From an uncultured Sphingomonas sp. (lineage in GTDB: Bacteria > Pseudomonadota > Alphaproteobacteria > Sphingomonadales > Sphingomonadaceae): a stretch of DNA of 64,000 nt. The notes under the pieces are model-generated. The model saw nothing but the letters and a program-made list of their open reading frames with translations, had not been told where the DNA came from and ran no database searches. The DNA is taken from contig NZ_CAJXWX010000003.1 of NCBI RefSeq assembly GCF_913062585.1, forward strand, positions 1-64,000, read 5' to 3'. Positions 25,634-34,317 of the stretch are shown here, piece after piece. Both the position numbers and the translations under genes were made by a program. The stretch's first letter is position 1, and each line of letters starts with the position of its first letter.

Positions 25634-27564
25634 CCCCAAAGGGCCTCATAGCGTCGCCGCTGCCAGCCCTTGAACCAGCGGCCGAACAAGGCCAACGCGC
25701 CACCCAGCGCGATCAGCCCGCCGCCTGCCCAGATCAGCGTGACGAACGGCTTCCACCACAGCCGCAGCTGCCAGCGGCCGGTCGCGGCATCCTGCTGCCC
25801 CAGCACCGTATAGAGCTGGCCGTCCCAATGGGTCGCGATGGCGCTTTCGCTGGTGGTCGTCGGCGGATCGGTGAAATAGCGCTGCTGCGGGCGCAGCGTC
25901 TCGGCCGCGCCGTCGCGACTGGCGGTCAGCTTGGCCGCCAGCGCGGACCAGTTGGGCCCGACATTGGGATAGATGCGGTCGAGCTGCACCCGCCACGGCC
26001 CGACGATGGTCGCCTCGCCGGGATAGAGTGCGACCAGCCGCTCGGCGGTGAAGGCGCTGTCGCAGGCCATGCCGACCATGCTGACGCCCAGCCCGGCATG
26101 CGCGACGACCATGCCCCAGATCGGCAAGGGCGTGCGCCGCCAGTTGCGCCGGGTGATCGGCAACACGCTCGCGACGATCAGCCCGACGCCGAAGGACAGG
26201 CCGAGCAGCGGCAACACATCCATGCCGCCGGTCAGGGTCAGCATCAGCGCGAAGGTCCCCGCCGCCGCGACCAGCGGCCAGAGCATCCCGATGAGTACCG
26301 CCTCCGCCTGATCCTGCCGCCAGCGAAGCGACGGCCCCACGGCCATCACCGCGACCAGCGCCAGCGCGATCGGCCCCGCGGCGGCGTGGAAGAAGGGCGG
26401 ACCGACCGACAGCCGCACGCCGAACCCGGCGGCGACCAGCGGATAGAGCGTGCCGATCAGCACGATGCCCAGGATGACCGACAGCAGCAGATTGTTGACC
26501 ACCAGCCCGCCCTCGCGGCTGACAAAGGCAAAGCTCCGCCCCGCCCGCACCTGCCCTATCCGCGCCCCGAACAGCGCCAGCGCACCACCGATATACAGGC
26601 CGAGCAGCGCGAGGATGAACGCACCCCGCCGGGGATCGACGGCAAAGGCATGGACGCTGGTCAAGATGCCCGAGCGCACCAGGAAGGTGCCGATCATCGA
26701 CATGGAAAAAGCCACGACCGCTAGCATCACCGTCCAGGCCCGGAGGCCGTCACGCGCCGCCAGCACATTGACCGAATGCAGCAAGGCCGTCGCCGCCAGC
26801 CATGGCATCAGCGAGGCATTCTCGACCGGGTCCCAGAACCACCAGCCACCCCAGCCCAGCTCATAATAGGCCCAATAGGACCCCGCCGTGATGCCGATGG
26901 TGAGGAGCACCCACGCCCCCAGCACCCAGGGCCGCATCGCACGGGCGAAGGCGGGACCGACCTGCCCCGTGACCAGCGCGCCGACCGCGAAGGAAAAGGC
27001 AACCGACAGCCCGACATAGCCCGCATAGAGCGTCGGCGGGTGGAAGGCGAGGCCGGGGTCCTGCAACAGGGGGTTCAGCCCCTGCCCCTCGATCGGCGCC
27101 GGGTTCAGCCGGGTGAACGGATTGGAGGCGAACAGCAGAAACGCATAGAAACCCAGCGCGATCGCGCCCTGCGCCGCCAGCGTCGCGACATGGGTCGGCC
27201 GATCGAGCGTCCGCTCCTTCCACGCGACCAGCGCGCCGCCCGCCCCCAGGATCGTCACCCAGAGCAGCATCGAGCCTTCGTGATTGCCCCAGGCGCCGGC
27301 GAATTTGTAGATCCAGGGCTTGGCCGAATGACTGTTCTCGGCGACCAGCTTCACCGACAGATCGGTGTTCAGGAACACCGCGATCAGCGCCGCCATGGCG
27401 ATGGCGACCAGCGCGCCCTGCACGATCGCCACCGGGCCGATCGCGGCCACGGCCTGCTCGCCCGCCACATCCTTGCGCCGTAAGGCCAGCACGCCCAGCA
27501 ACAGCTGCAACCCCGCCAGCATCGCGGCGAACCACAGCGCGGCGAGGCCCGTTTCCGCGATCAC
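25630..27564 (-). CDS. ccmF: Haem lyase CcmF
   Basis: A 644-residue integral membrane protein with about 14-15 helices. The WWD haem-handling motif GGWWFWDPVENASLMPWL is intact near residue 240 and the C-terminal periplasmic loop precedes the last helix. With CcmH and CcmI it ligates haem from CcmE to apocytochrome c. It starts with GTG, overlapping the ccmE stop by four bases. Confidence 0.96.
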   Translation of the reverse strand: MIAETGLAALWFAAMLAGLQLLLGVLALRRKDVAGEQAVAAIGPVAIVQGALVAIAMAALIAVFLNTDLSVKLVAENSHSAKPWIYKFAGAWGNHEGSMLLWVTILGAGGALVAWKERTLDRPTHVATLAAQGAIALGFYAFLLFASNPFTRLNPAPIEGQGLNPLLQDPGLAFHPPTLYAGYVGLSVAFSFAVGALVTGQVGPAFARAMRPWVLGAWVLLTIGITAGSYWAYYELGWGGWWFWDPVENASLMPWLAATALLHSVNVLAARDGLRAWTVMLAVVAFSMSMIGTFLVRSGILTSVHAFAVDPRRGAFILALLGLYIGGALALFGARIGQVRAGRSFAFVSREGGLVVNNLLLSVILGIVLIGTLYPLVAAGFGVRLSVGPPFFHAAAGPIALALVAVMAVGPSLRWRQDQAEAVLIGMLWPLVAAAGTFALMLTLTGGMDVLPLLGLSFGVGLIVASVLPITRRNWRRTPLPIWGMVVAHAGLGVSMVGMACDSAFTAERLVALYPGEATIVGPWRVQLDRIYPNVGPNWSALAAKLTASRDGAAETLRPQQRYFTDPPTTTSESAIATHWDGQLYTVLGQQDAATGRWQLRLWWKPFVTLIWAGGGLIALGGALALFGRWFKGWQRRRYEALWG

Positions 27565-27995
27565 GGCTCCAGGCTCCGGCTCTCGTGCATGTTGCCCGCC
27601 ATTTCGGGGGGCATATATTTCTCGTCATGCTTGGCGAGCAGGTTGGTCGCGACGAAGCGACCATCGGGCCGGAACTGCCCCTCCGCCACCACGCCCGATT
27701 TCTCGCGGAACAGGTCCGGCGTGATCCCGGCAAAGGTCACGGGCGTCGTCGCCTTGCCGTCGGTGACGACGAAGCGCACCGTCACGCCATCGGGCGCGCG
27801 GTGGACCGAGCCCGCCTCGACCATCCCGCCCAGCCGCACCGCCTTGCCCAGCGGCAGGCCCTGCCTCTGCGCGTCCGACGGCGTGTAGAAGAACGCCGCC
27901 TGGTCCTTCATCGCCGACATGGCGAGCAGCACCGCCGCGACGATCGCGGCCAGCGCCAGCAGCACCAGCGTGAGACGTTGCGATTTGGGCGTCAT
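27561..27995 (-). CDS. ccmE: Periplasmic haem chaperone CcmE
   Basis: A 144-residue protein with one N-terminal membrane anchor (LVLLALAAIVAAVLLAM) and an OB-fold. The haem-binding site LLAKHDEKYMPPE, with the covalently haem-linked His and a Tyr ligand, is near residue 125. The ATG at 27995 overlaps the ccmD stop; an upstream in-frame extension is antisense-like and not used. Confidence 0.95.
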   Translation of the reverse strand: MTPKSQRLTLVLLALAAIVAAVLLAMSAMKDQAAFFYTPSDAQRQGLPLGKAVRLGGMVEAGSVHRAPDGVTVRFVVTDGKATTPVTFAGITPDLFREKSGVVAEGQFRPDGRFVATNLLAKHDEKYMPPEMAGNMHESRSLEP

Positions 27996-28096
27996 TTCTC
28001 GGCGCGCTTCATTGCCAGATAGCTGACGAGCGTCAGCGCGCCAGCGCCCCCCAGCATCACTGCATAGGCCGCCGCGACGAAGCTCCACTGGCTCAT
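27992..28096 (-). CDS. ccmD: CcmD small membrane protein
   Basis: A 34-residue protein (MSQWSFVAAAYAVMLGGAGA onward) with one transmembrane helix and a basic C-terminal end. It occupies the standard ccmD position, overlapping ccmC (ATGA) and ccmE (ATGA). In E. coli CcmD helps release holo-CcmE from the CcmABC complex. Confidence 0.9.
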   Translation of the reverse strand: MSQWSFVAAAYAVMLGGAGALTLVSYLAMKRAEK

Positions 28097-28872
28097 GCGC
28101 GCGCCATCCGCCGCATCCGCGCCTCGGCCTTGGCCTGCGCCAGCAGGGTGCGCATCCGCATCAGCACGATGGCCGCGAACAGAAAGGTGAAACCGGCCAA
28201 CGCGATCGGCAGAGGCCAGAGCAGCGAGCGGTCGATGCTGGAACCCGTCAGCCCGATCGACTGACCCTGGTGCAACGTGTTCCACCACACCACCGAATAG
28301 CGGATCACCGGCAGCAATGCCGTGCCCGCCAGCCCGTAGAGCGCCGGAATCCGCCCGTCCCCGCCGCGATCCGCATCGGCTCGGGCGAGCGCGATATAGC
28401 CCAGATAGACGAACAGCAGCAGCAGCATCGAGGTCAGCCGCCCGTCCCATTGCCACCAGGTCCCCCAGGTCGGCCGCCCCCAAATGGATCCCGTCGCCAG
28501 GCACAGCGCTGTAAACACCGCCCCCGGCCAGGCGATAGCGCGCGCCGCCACCTGCGCCAGCGGATGCCGCCACACGATCAGCGACAGGCTGGCCACCGCG
28601 ATCCCGCTCCATCCGCCCATGCCCAGCCAGGCGGCAGGGACATGGATATAGAGGATGCGCACCGTCTCGCCCTGGAGATAGTCGGGCGGCGTCTGGCTCA
28701 GCCCCGCCCACACCGCGATGGCGATCAGCGCGATGCCGAGGGCCAGGAAACTCCCGGTCAACGGACGAGCGATCTTCAGGAAACGCGCAGGGTTCGCAAG
28801 GGTGTGCAGGGTGGCCACGATGACGCGACTGTAAGGGGGTTTTTCGGGCACGTCATCCGTGTTTCCGGCCAC
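28093..28872 (-). CDS. ccmC: Haem-handling membrane protein CcmC
   Basis: A 259-residue protein with six helices and the WWD motif WGTWWQWDGRLTSM near residue 140, flanked by conserved histidines (YIHVPAAW and WWNTLHQGQS). It loads haem onto CcmE. The GTG at 28872 is the ORF start; a GTG at 28818 (VATLHTLANPARF) would match family N termini better. It is the first gene of the operon. The ABC components CcmA and CcmB are not adjacent and must be elsewhere. Confidence 0.94.
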   Translation of the reverse strand: MAGNTDDVPEKPPYSRVIVATLHTLANPARFLKIARPLTGSFLALGIALIAIAVWAGLSQTPPDYLQGETVRILYIHVPAAWLGMGGWSGIAVASLSLIVWRHPLAQVAARAIAWPGAVFTALCLATGSIWGRPTWGTWWQWDGRLTSMLLLLFVYLGYIALARADADRGGDGRIPALYGLAGTALLPVIRYSVVWWNTLHQGQSIGLTGSSIDRSLLWPLPIALAGFTFLFAAIVLMRMRTLLAQAKAEARMRRMARA

Positions 28873-28885
28873 TCTGCTTCCTTCT

Positions 28886-29228
28886 TAAGCCCCTCGCGCA
28901 GGCGGGAGGGGTTTGGGGAGGGCATGGTGTCTCACAGAGTGCGTCGCCTTTGGCCTGCCCTCACCATCCCGGTTTCAGGTGAGCGATGCCCCGCATCGTC
29001 CAGGGCGGACCGACATTCGGGATTGCGTCTTCTTCCCCTCTCCCCTGTACAGGGGAGAGGGTTAGCGAAGCTTGCCAGGCTGCTGGCTAGCGCAAGGGGT
29101 TGAGCGAGCCCAAAGGCTCGCGCGCTCGGTCCCCGAGCGCCCACCCCTCACCCAGCTCCGACTAAGCCTTTGCTCTCGCAAAGGCCAAGTCTGCGCAACC
29201 CTCTCCCCTCTGCGAGGGGCGAGGGAGG
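28886..29228. repeat. Repeat-rich spacer upstream of the receptor gene
   Basis: The 444 bases between ccmC and the TonB-dependent receptor hold no gene. They contain a CCCTCGCGCAGGCGGGAGG hairpin near 28890, a CTCTCCCCTGTACAGGGGAG hairpin near 29036, a CTCGCAAAGG-containing segment near 29172 and a CCCTCTCCCC..GAGGGGCGAGGG hairpin near 29201. These are members of the intergenic hairpin families seen elsewhere in the window. Confidence 0.65.
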
Positions 29229-29316
29229 GAAGGGCCCACGGACCTCTTCCCGCCCTAATTCGTCTTCCCATCGCAGCATCCCTATCAATGGGAGCAAAGG
29301 GGACCATCACTTCACC

Positions 29317-31365
29317 ATGCCCGTTCTTCTGTTCGCCCTCGCATTCGCCCCCACCACCCTCCCCGCCCAAACCACCGGACCCGACATCATCGTCACCGGT
29401 CGCGGCCTGAACGACCAGCCGGGCGACCGCGCGCTGGATGTGGTGACGATCGACCGCGACCGGATCACGCAGAACGCCTCGCAGCGGCTGGAGAATGTCT
29501 TGGCCGACGTTGCCGGGCTCCAGCAGTTCCGCCGCTCGGACAGCCGCTCGGCGCATCCGACATCGCAAGGGATCACCCTGCGCGGCCTCGGCGGCAATGC
29601 GTCGAGCCGCGCGCTGTTGGTGCTCGACGGCGTACCGCAGGCCGATCCGTTCGGCGGCTGGGTCGTCTTCCCGGCCTATGCGACCGGGCGGCTCGGGCGC
29701 ATCCGGGTCACGCGCGGGGGCGGATCGGGCTTTTGGGGACCGGGCGCGCTGGCGGGCACGATCGAGATGGACAGCGCCACGCCCGACCAGCTGTCTCCGC
29801 TCGACCTCGCTTTGTCCTATGGCAGCCGCGAGTCGGTCGATGCGCAAGGATCGGCCTCGCTGGTACGGCACGGCGGTTTCCTGACCGTATCCGGCGCCTA
29901 TGCCCGCGGCGACGGCTTCACCCCCATCGTCGAGGGGCAGCGCGGCCCCGTCGACCGACCCGCGCCCTATGAGCAATATTCGGGTGCGGCGCGCGGCGTG
30001 GTCGGCATCGCACCATCGACCGAGTTGCAGATGACCCTGTCGGCCTTTCACGACGCGCGCGACCGGGGGACCGACTTTACCGACAACCGCTCGGACGGCG
30101 CCGATGCCAGCGTCCGGCTGGTCGGGCGCGGGGCCTGGGGCTGGTCGGCGCTGGCCTATGTCCAGACCCGACAATTCGCCTCGCGCTACGCCAGCGTGAA
30201 TGCGGCGCGGACGGCCGCCACGCTGACGCTCGACCAGTATAATGTCCCCGCCACCGGGCTGGGCGGACGGGTGGAGGTTTCGCCGCCACTGGGCGACACC
30301 GTCACGCTGCGGCTGGGCGGCGACATTCGCGACACCAGTGGGCGGACGCAGGAGCTTTATACCTATGTCGCGGGGCTCCCGACCCGGCGGCGTGAGGCGG
30401 GCGGTGCGACGCGGACCATGGGGCTGTTCGCCGATGGCAGCGTCGAGGCAGGCGCGCTGACCGTCACCGCCGCCGCGCGGGTGGACGACTGGCGAATCCG
30501 GAACGGGCGGCTTGACGAGGGCGTGCTGGCGACCGGCGCGGTGCTGACCGACAATGATTTTCCCGACCGCTCGGGCCAGGAATTTACCGGGCGGCTGGGT
30601 GCGTTGCTGCGGGCCGCCGGGCCGCTGACCCTGCGCGCGGCGGCCTATCGCGGGTGGCGACTGCCGACGCTCAACGAGCTGTACCGGCCGTTCCGCGCCG
30701 GGGCCGATGCCACCGCCGGCAACGCCGCGCTGAACCCCGAGCATGTCACGGGCGTGGAGGGTGGGTTCGACCTGACCCCCGCGACCGGCATCCGGCTGTC
30801 GGGGACCTATTTCCTCAACCGGCTGACCGATGCCATCGCGAACGTGACGATGGGACGCGGGCCGGGGACCTTCCCCGGCGTCGGCTTCGTCGCGGCGAAC
30901 GGGGTGTACCGGATGCGACAGAATCTCGACGCGATCCGCTCGGCCGGGTTCGAGTTGGAGGCGAACGCCGCCGCCGGGCCGGTCAGCGCGCGCGCCTCCT
31001 GGTCGCATGTCGATGCGCGGGTGGAGGCGTCCGGGATCGCCGCCGCGCTCGACGGCTTGCGCCCGGCGCAGACGCCCCGCGACCAGTTTTCGGGGACGCT
31101 GGCGGTCGAGCGGCGCGGGGCGGTGTTGAGCGGGACGCTGCGTCATATCGGTCGGCAATATGAGGACGACCAGAATGTCCGCTCGCTGGTGCCCGCGACG
31201 ACGGTGGATGCCTATGCGGCGGTGCCGATCCTCATTGGCTGGCTGATCGAGGCGCGGGCGGAAAATCTGGCCGATGCACAGGTCGAGGCGGCTTATAGTG
31301 GCGCGGGGCTGATCGAGCGGGCCACGCCGCGGACGGTGTGGATCGGGGTGCGGACGCGGTTGTAA
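29317..31365 (+). CDS. TonB-dependent outer-membrane receptor
   Basis: A 682-residue receptor with a short signal peptide (MPVLLFALAFAPTTLPAQ), a TonB-box-like stretch (DIIVTGRG), a plug domain (about 35-150: RLENVLADVAGLQQFRRSDSR, GITLRGLGGNASSRALLVLDG) and a 22-strand barrel ending VWIGVRTRL. The last residue is Leu rather than an aromatic, which is unusual for an outer-membrane barrel. The ATG at 29317 follows AAAGGGGACC; longer in-frame readings lack a signal peptide. The substrate (siderophore, vitamin or other) cannot be told, and no transport genes are adjacent. Confidence 0.88.
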   Translation: MPVLLFALAFAPTTLPAQTTGPDIIVTGRGLNDQPGDRALDVVTIDRDRITQNASQRLENVLADVAGLQQFRRSDSRSAHPTSQGITLRGLGGNASSRALLVLDGVPQADPFGGWVVFPAYATGRLGRIRVTRGGGSGFWGPGALAGTIEMDSATPDQLSPLDLALSYGSRESVDAQGSASLVRHGGFLTVSGAYARGDGFTPIVEGQRGPVDRPAPYEQYSGAARGVVGIAPSTELQMTLSAFHDARDRGTDFTDNRSDGADASVRLVGRGAWGWSALAYVQTRQFASRYASVNAARTAATLTLDQYNVPATGLGGRVEVSPPLGDTVTLRLGGDIRDTSGRTQELYTYVAGLPTRRREAGGATRTMGLFADGSVEAGALTVTAAARVDDWRIRNGRLDEGVLATGAVLTDNDFPDRSGQEFTGRLGALLRAAGPLTLRAAAYRGWRLPTLNELYRPFRAGADATAGNAALNPEHVTGVEGGFDLTPATGIRLSGTYFLNRLTDAIANVTMGRGPGTFPGVGFVAANGVYRMRQNLDAIRSAGFELEANAAAGPVSARASWSHVDARVEASGIAAALDGLRPAQTPRDQFSGTLAVERRGAVLSGTLRHIGRQYEDDQNVRSLVPATTVDAYAAVPILIGWLIEARAENLADAQVEAAYSGAGLIERATPRTVWIGVRTRL

Positions 31366-31370
31366 CCCTT

Positions 31371-31442
31371 GGCCTTCGACTTCGCTCAGGCTGAACGGAG
31401 GGTGGTACTGAACCCTGTTCGCATTGAGCGAAGTCGAAGGCC
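31371..31442. repeat. CTTCGAC..GCTCAGGCTGAACGG inverted repeat pair
   Basis: A right-facing arm (GGCCTTCGACTTCGCTCAGG onward) and a left-facing, slightly diverged arm (CTGTTCGCATTGAGCGAAGT onward) lie between the convergent receptor and maoC genes. Confidence 0.85.
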
Positions 31443-31448
31443 ACGCCC

Positions 31449-31898
31449 CTACCCCCACTTCTTCACCAGGGCCGTTCGCAAACACCGGCACACCACCGCG
31501 TTCCGCTGGTTCAGCGCCTCATGCCGGAACGTCACCAGCCCGGCCCCCGGCCGCGACTTGCTTTCGCGCAAAGCCGTGACCTCGCTCGTCGCGCGCAGCG
31601 TATCGCCCAGGAACACCGGCGCGGGCATCACCAGTTCGTCGTAACCAAGGTTGGCCACCAGCGTCCCCAGCGTCGTCTCCCCCACCGACAGCCCGACCAT
31701 CAGCGAGAAGGTGAAGGTGCCGTTGACGAGGATCTGTCCGAACTCGCTCGCCTTCGCCGCCTCGGCGTCGATGTGCAGCGGTTGCGGATTGTGCGTCATG
31801 GTCGAGAAGAGGAGGTTGTCCGTCTCGGTCACGGTGCGGCGGATCGGATGCTCGATCCGGTCGCCGATCGCCCAGTCGTCGAAGAAACGCCCGCTCAT
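31449..31898 (-). CDS. MaoC-family enoyl-CoA hydratase-like protein
   Basis: A 149-residue single hot-dog domain. The hydratase motif is visible as [20 protein letters not shown] (Asp/His site near residues 35-45) followed by [20 protein letters not shown]. Members hydrate or dehydrate acyl-CoA. It overlaps the stop of mccA (ATGA), making it the last gene of the isovalerate/leucine operon. Its position suggests it may hydrate 3-methylglutaconyl-CoA or a related acyl-CoA, since no crotonase-type liuC is nearby; that assignment is inference. Confidence 0.85.
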   Translation of the reverse strand: MSGRFFDDWAIGDRIEHPIRRTVTETDNLLFSTMTHNPQPLHIDAEAAKASEFGQILVNGTFTFSLMVGLSVGETTLGTLVANLGYDELVMPAPVFLGDTLRATSEVTALRESKSRPGAGLVTFRHEALNQRNAVVCRCLRTALVKKWG

Positions 31899-33748
31899 GC
31901 CGCATCCTCCGCGACGATGCGGACCAGCGCAATGCCCTCCGCCACCTGTCCGCCGGTCTCGGCCTTCAGGTCGGTGACGATGCCATCGAATGGCGCGGTC
32001 AGGACATGCTCCATCTTCATCGCCTCCAGCGTGACGAGCGGCTGGCCCGCACTGACGGCCTGCCCCTCGGTCACCGCGACGGCGATGATCCGGCCGGGCA
32101 TGGGCGACAGGATCGCGCCGTCCCCCGCCCCGCCCGCCGCCAGCCCATCGGCGCGCCAGCGGATAAAGGACCAGCTTTGCCCGCCTTCGGAAATCAACAC
32201 CTCGTCGGACGGTGCGAGCGGCACCTCCCCCGCTTCGCTGAAATCGACGGTGATCGGCCGCCCGTCGAGCAGGAAGCGTGCGCTCCGCCGGGGCGCGGCG
32301 TTGAGGCGGAAGCCCGACAGTTCATCCTGCCCGATCAATGCGGCGGCGGCCTCGGCCAGTGCCTCTTCGGACGGCTCGGTCGGCGGCATCAGCGCCTCAC
32401 CCTCACGCGCGATCAGTCCGGTATCGACCTGGCCGCTCGCGAAGCCGGGATGGTCGAGCGCCTGGACCAGGAACCCCGCATTGGTGCGCACCGGCCAGAT
32501 CACCGCCTCGTCCAACGCATCGGCCAGCGCCTCGCGCGCGTCGTCGCGGGTGTCGCCATGCGCGATGACCTTGGCGATCATCGGGTCGTACCAGGGGGTG
32601 ATCTCCGCGCCTTCCTCGACGCCGGTGTCGATGCGGATCGCGGGATCGTCGCCAAGGTCGAATACCTCGAGCGTGCCGATCGCGGGGAGGAAGCCTTTTG
32701 CCGGGTCTTCGGCATAGAGCCGCGCCTCGATGGCATGACCGTGGATGGCGAGGTCGTCTTGCGCCATCGGCAAGGGCTCGCCCGCCGCAACGCGCAGCTG
32801 CCACTCGACCAGATCGACGCCGGTGATCGCCTCGGTAACGGGATGCTCGACCTGGAGCCGGGTGTTCATCTCCATGAACCAGACCCGGTCGGCGCGAAGC
32901 CCTTCGGAGGCGTCGGCGATGAACTCGATCGTCCCCGCACCCACATAGTCCACCGCCTGCGCGGCACGGACGGCGGCACCGCAAACGGCTGCGCGGGTCG
33001 CTGCGTCCATGCCGGGCGCGGGGGCTTCCTCGATCACCTTCTGGTGGCGGCGTTGCAGCGAACAGTCGCGCTCGAACAGATGGACGACCTGGCCGTGACG
33101 GTCACCGAAGACCTGTACCTCGATATGGCGGGGCGAGAGGATGTACTTCTCGATCAACACCCGGTCGTCGCCGAACGAGGCCGCCGCCTCGCGACGGCAG
33201 GAGGCCAGCGCTTCGGCGAAACCGGCGGGGTCGTCGACCCGGCGCATCCCCTTGCCGCCGCCGCCCGCGACCGCTTTGATGAGGACCGGATAGCCGACCG
33301 CATCCGCCTCTGTGGCGAGGCGTTCGGGACTCTGGTCCTCGCCCAGATAGCCCGGCGTGACGGGCACGCCAGCGGCGATCATGCGGGCCTTGGCGGCGTC
33401 CTTCAGGCCCATGGCACGGATGCTGTCCGGGTTGGGGCCGACCCAAACCAAGCCGGCGGCGATCACGCTTTCCGCAAATTCGGCATTTTCGGAGAGGAAG
33501 CCATAGCCGGGATGGATCGCCTCCGCTCCGCTATCCTTCGCGGCGGACAGGATGCGCGCGGCGTCGAGATAGCTTTCGCGCGCCGGGGCCGGGCCGATCA
33601 GGATGGCCTCGTCGGCCATGCGGACATGGAGCGCACCAGCATCGGCCTCGGAATAAACCGCGACGGTGCGAAGGCCCATCGCACGCGCGGTGCGGATGAT
33701 GCGACAGGCGATCTCGCCGCGATTGGCGATGAGGAGGGATTGGAACAT
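31895..33748 (-). CDS. mccA: 3-methylcrotonyl-CoA carboxylase, biotin-containing alpha subunit
   Basis: A 617-residue biotin carboxylase plus biotin carrier protein. The N terminus [21 protein letters not shown], the ATP-grasp glycine loop [11 protein letters not shown] (near residue 163), [14 protein letters not shown] (near 290) and the biotinyl motif EAMKMEH with Lys578 are all intact. With MccB it carboxylates 3-methylcrotonyl-CoA in leucine breakdown; propionyl- or geranyl-CoA as substrate is less likely given ivd in the same operon. The upstream gap to mccB contains the DUF559 element. Confidence 0.94.
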   Translation of the reverse strand: MFQSLLIANRGEIACRIIRTARAMGLRTVAVYSEADAGALHVRMADEAILIGPAPARESYLDAARILSAAKDSGAEAIHPGYGFLSENAEFAESVIAAGLVWVGPNPDSIRAMGLKDAAKARMIAAGVPVTPGYLGEDQSPERLATEADAVGYPVLIKAVAGGGGKGMRRVDDPAGFAEALASCRREAAASFGDDRVLIEKYILSPRHIEVQVFGDRHGQVVHLFERDCSLQRRHQKVIEEAPAPGMDAATRAAVCGAAVRAAQAVDYVGAGTIEFIADASEGLRADRVWFMEMNTRLQVEHPVTEAITGVDLVEWQLRVAAGEPLPMAQDDLAIHGHAIEARLYAEDPAKGFLPAIGTLEVFDLGDDPAIRIDTGVEEGAEITPWYDPMIAKVIAHGDTRDDAREALADALDEAVIWPVRTNAGFLVQALDHPGFASGQVDTGLIAREGEALMPPTEPSEEALAEAAAALIGQDELSGFRLNAAPRRSARFLLDGRPITVDFSEAGEVPLAPSDEVLISEGGQSWSFIRWRADGLAAGGAGDGAILSPMPGRIIAVAVTEGQAVSAGQPLVTLEAMKMEHVLTAPFDGIVTDLKAETGGQVAEGIALVRIVAEDAA

Positions 33749-33760
33749 GCTTTAATCCTC

Positions 33761-34235
33761 ATTCCTCCCCAAGCTATGCTTGGGGAGGGGGACCATGGCG
33801 ATAGCCATGGTGGAGGGGCGATGGGGATACCGACGAAGCCGGGCCGGACGGTGCGGAGAGCGCGCGGATTGCGGCGGGACATGACGCTGCCCGAGGTCGC
33901 ACTGTGGCGCGTGCTGCGCGATCGGCCCGAGGGGTTGCGGTTTCGCCGACAGCATCCGGCGGGGGCGTATGTGCTGGACTTCTACTGTCCGGCGGCGCGG
34001 TTGGCGGTCGAAGTTGACGGCGAGGTGCATGGGCGTGGCGACCGACCGGAGCGGGATGCCCGGCGCGATGCGTTTTTGGCTGAGCACGGCGTTGCGGTTT
34101 TGCGGATCGCGGCGCGTGACGTGCTTCGCGATCTGGATCATGTCGTTCGCTATATCGTGGTGCAGGCTCGCGATCGCTTGCCCCTCCACCGTCCTTCGGA
34201 CGGTCCCCCTCCCCAAGTGGAACTTGGGGAGGAAT
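33761..34235. mobile_element. Palindromic repeat pair enclosing a DUF559 nuclease gene
   Basis: A right-facing arm (33761-33819: a CCTCCCC..GGGGAGG hairpin, GGGGACC, an ATGGCGATAGCCAT stem, GGTGGAGGGG) and a left-facing arm (34181-34235: CCCCTCCACC, a GTCCTTCGGAC stem, GGTCCCCCTCCCC, an AAGTGGAACTT stem, GGGGAGGA) face each other. Elsewhere in the window the same inverted arms sit only about 10-30 bases apart (35919-36044, 63685-63818). Here the centre is about 360 bases and is entirely the nuclease coding region, on the strand opposite to the interrupted operon. The first 34 bases of this element match those of the unit at 35919 exactly. Confidence 0.65.
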
Positions 34236-34237
34236 AG
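33821..34237 (+). CDS. DUF559 endonuclease-like (Vsr-fold) protein
   Basis: A 138-residue protein of the DUF559 family, related to very-short-patch repair nucleases and the PD-(D/E)XK fold. The pattern is RRDMTLPEVALWRVLR, FRRQHPAGAYVLDFYCP (Asp53), then LAVEVDGEVH (Glu64, Asp66) and a final VLR strand. The ATG at 33821 abuts the repeat arm, and residues 121-138 (PLHRPSDGPPPQVELGEE) are encoded by the other arm. An earlier in-frame opening is antisense to mccA. It is inserted between mccB and mccA in the opposite direction. Family function is unproven; a role in handling the flanking repeats is speculative. Confidence 0.85.
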   Translation: MGIPTKPGRTVRRARGLRRDMTLPEVALWRVLRDRPEGLRFRRQHPAGAYVLDFYCPAARLAVEVDGEVHGRGDRPERDARRDAFLAEHGVAVLRIAARDVLRDLDHVVRYIVVQARDRLPLHRPSDGPPPQVELGEE

Positions 34238-34248
34238 GGTGTCCCCTT

Positions 34249-34305
34249 CAATCCTCCCCATCTCCGATGGGGAGGGGGACCGCCGCGGAGCGGTGGTGGA
34301 GGGGC
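34249..34305. repeat. Single right-facing palindromic arm
   Basis: ATCCTCCCCATCTCCGATGG opens a hairpin, followed by GGGGACCG, a stem and GGTGGTGGAGGGGC. It is an extra half unit just after the DUF559 element and before the mccB stop. Confidence 0.75.
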
Positions 34306-34317
34306 ATCCCCGCCCCA

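Noticed and set aside
29062..31491. 809-codon open frame on the minus strand
   Set aside because: It is antisense to the TonB-dependent receptor; repetitive Arg/Gly/Pro composition and no motif.
32006..33820. Long plus-strand extension upstream of the DUF559 gene
   Set aside because: This part of the frame is antisense to mccA; the family match begins only at the ATG at 33821.
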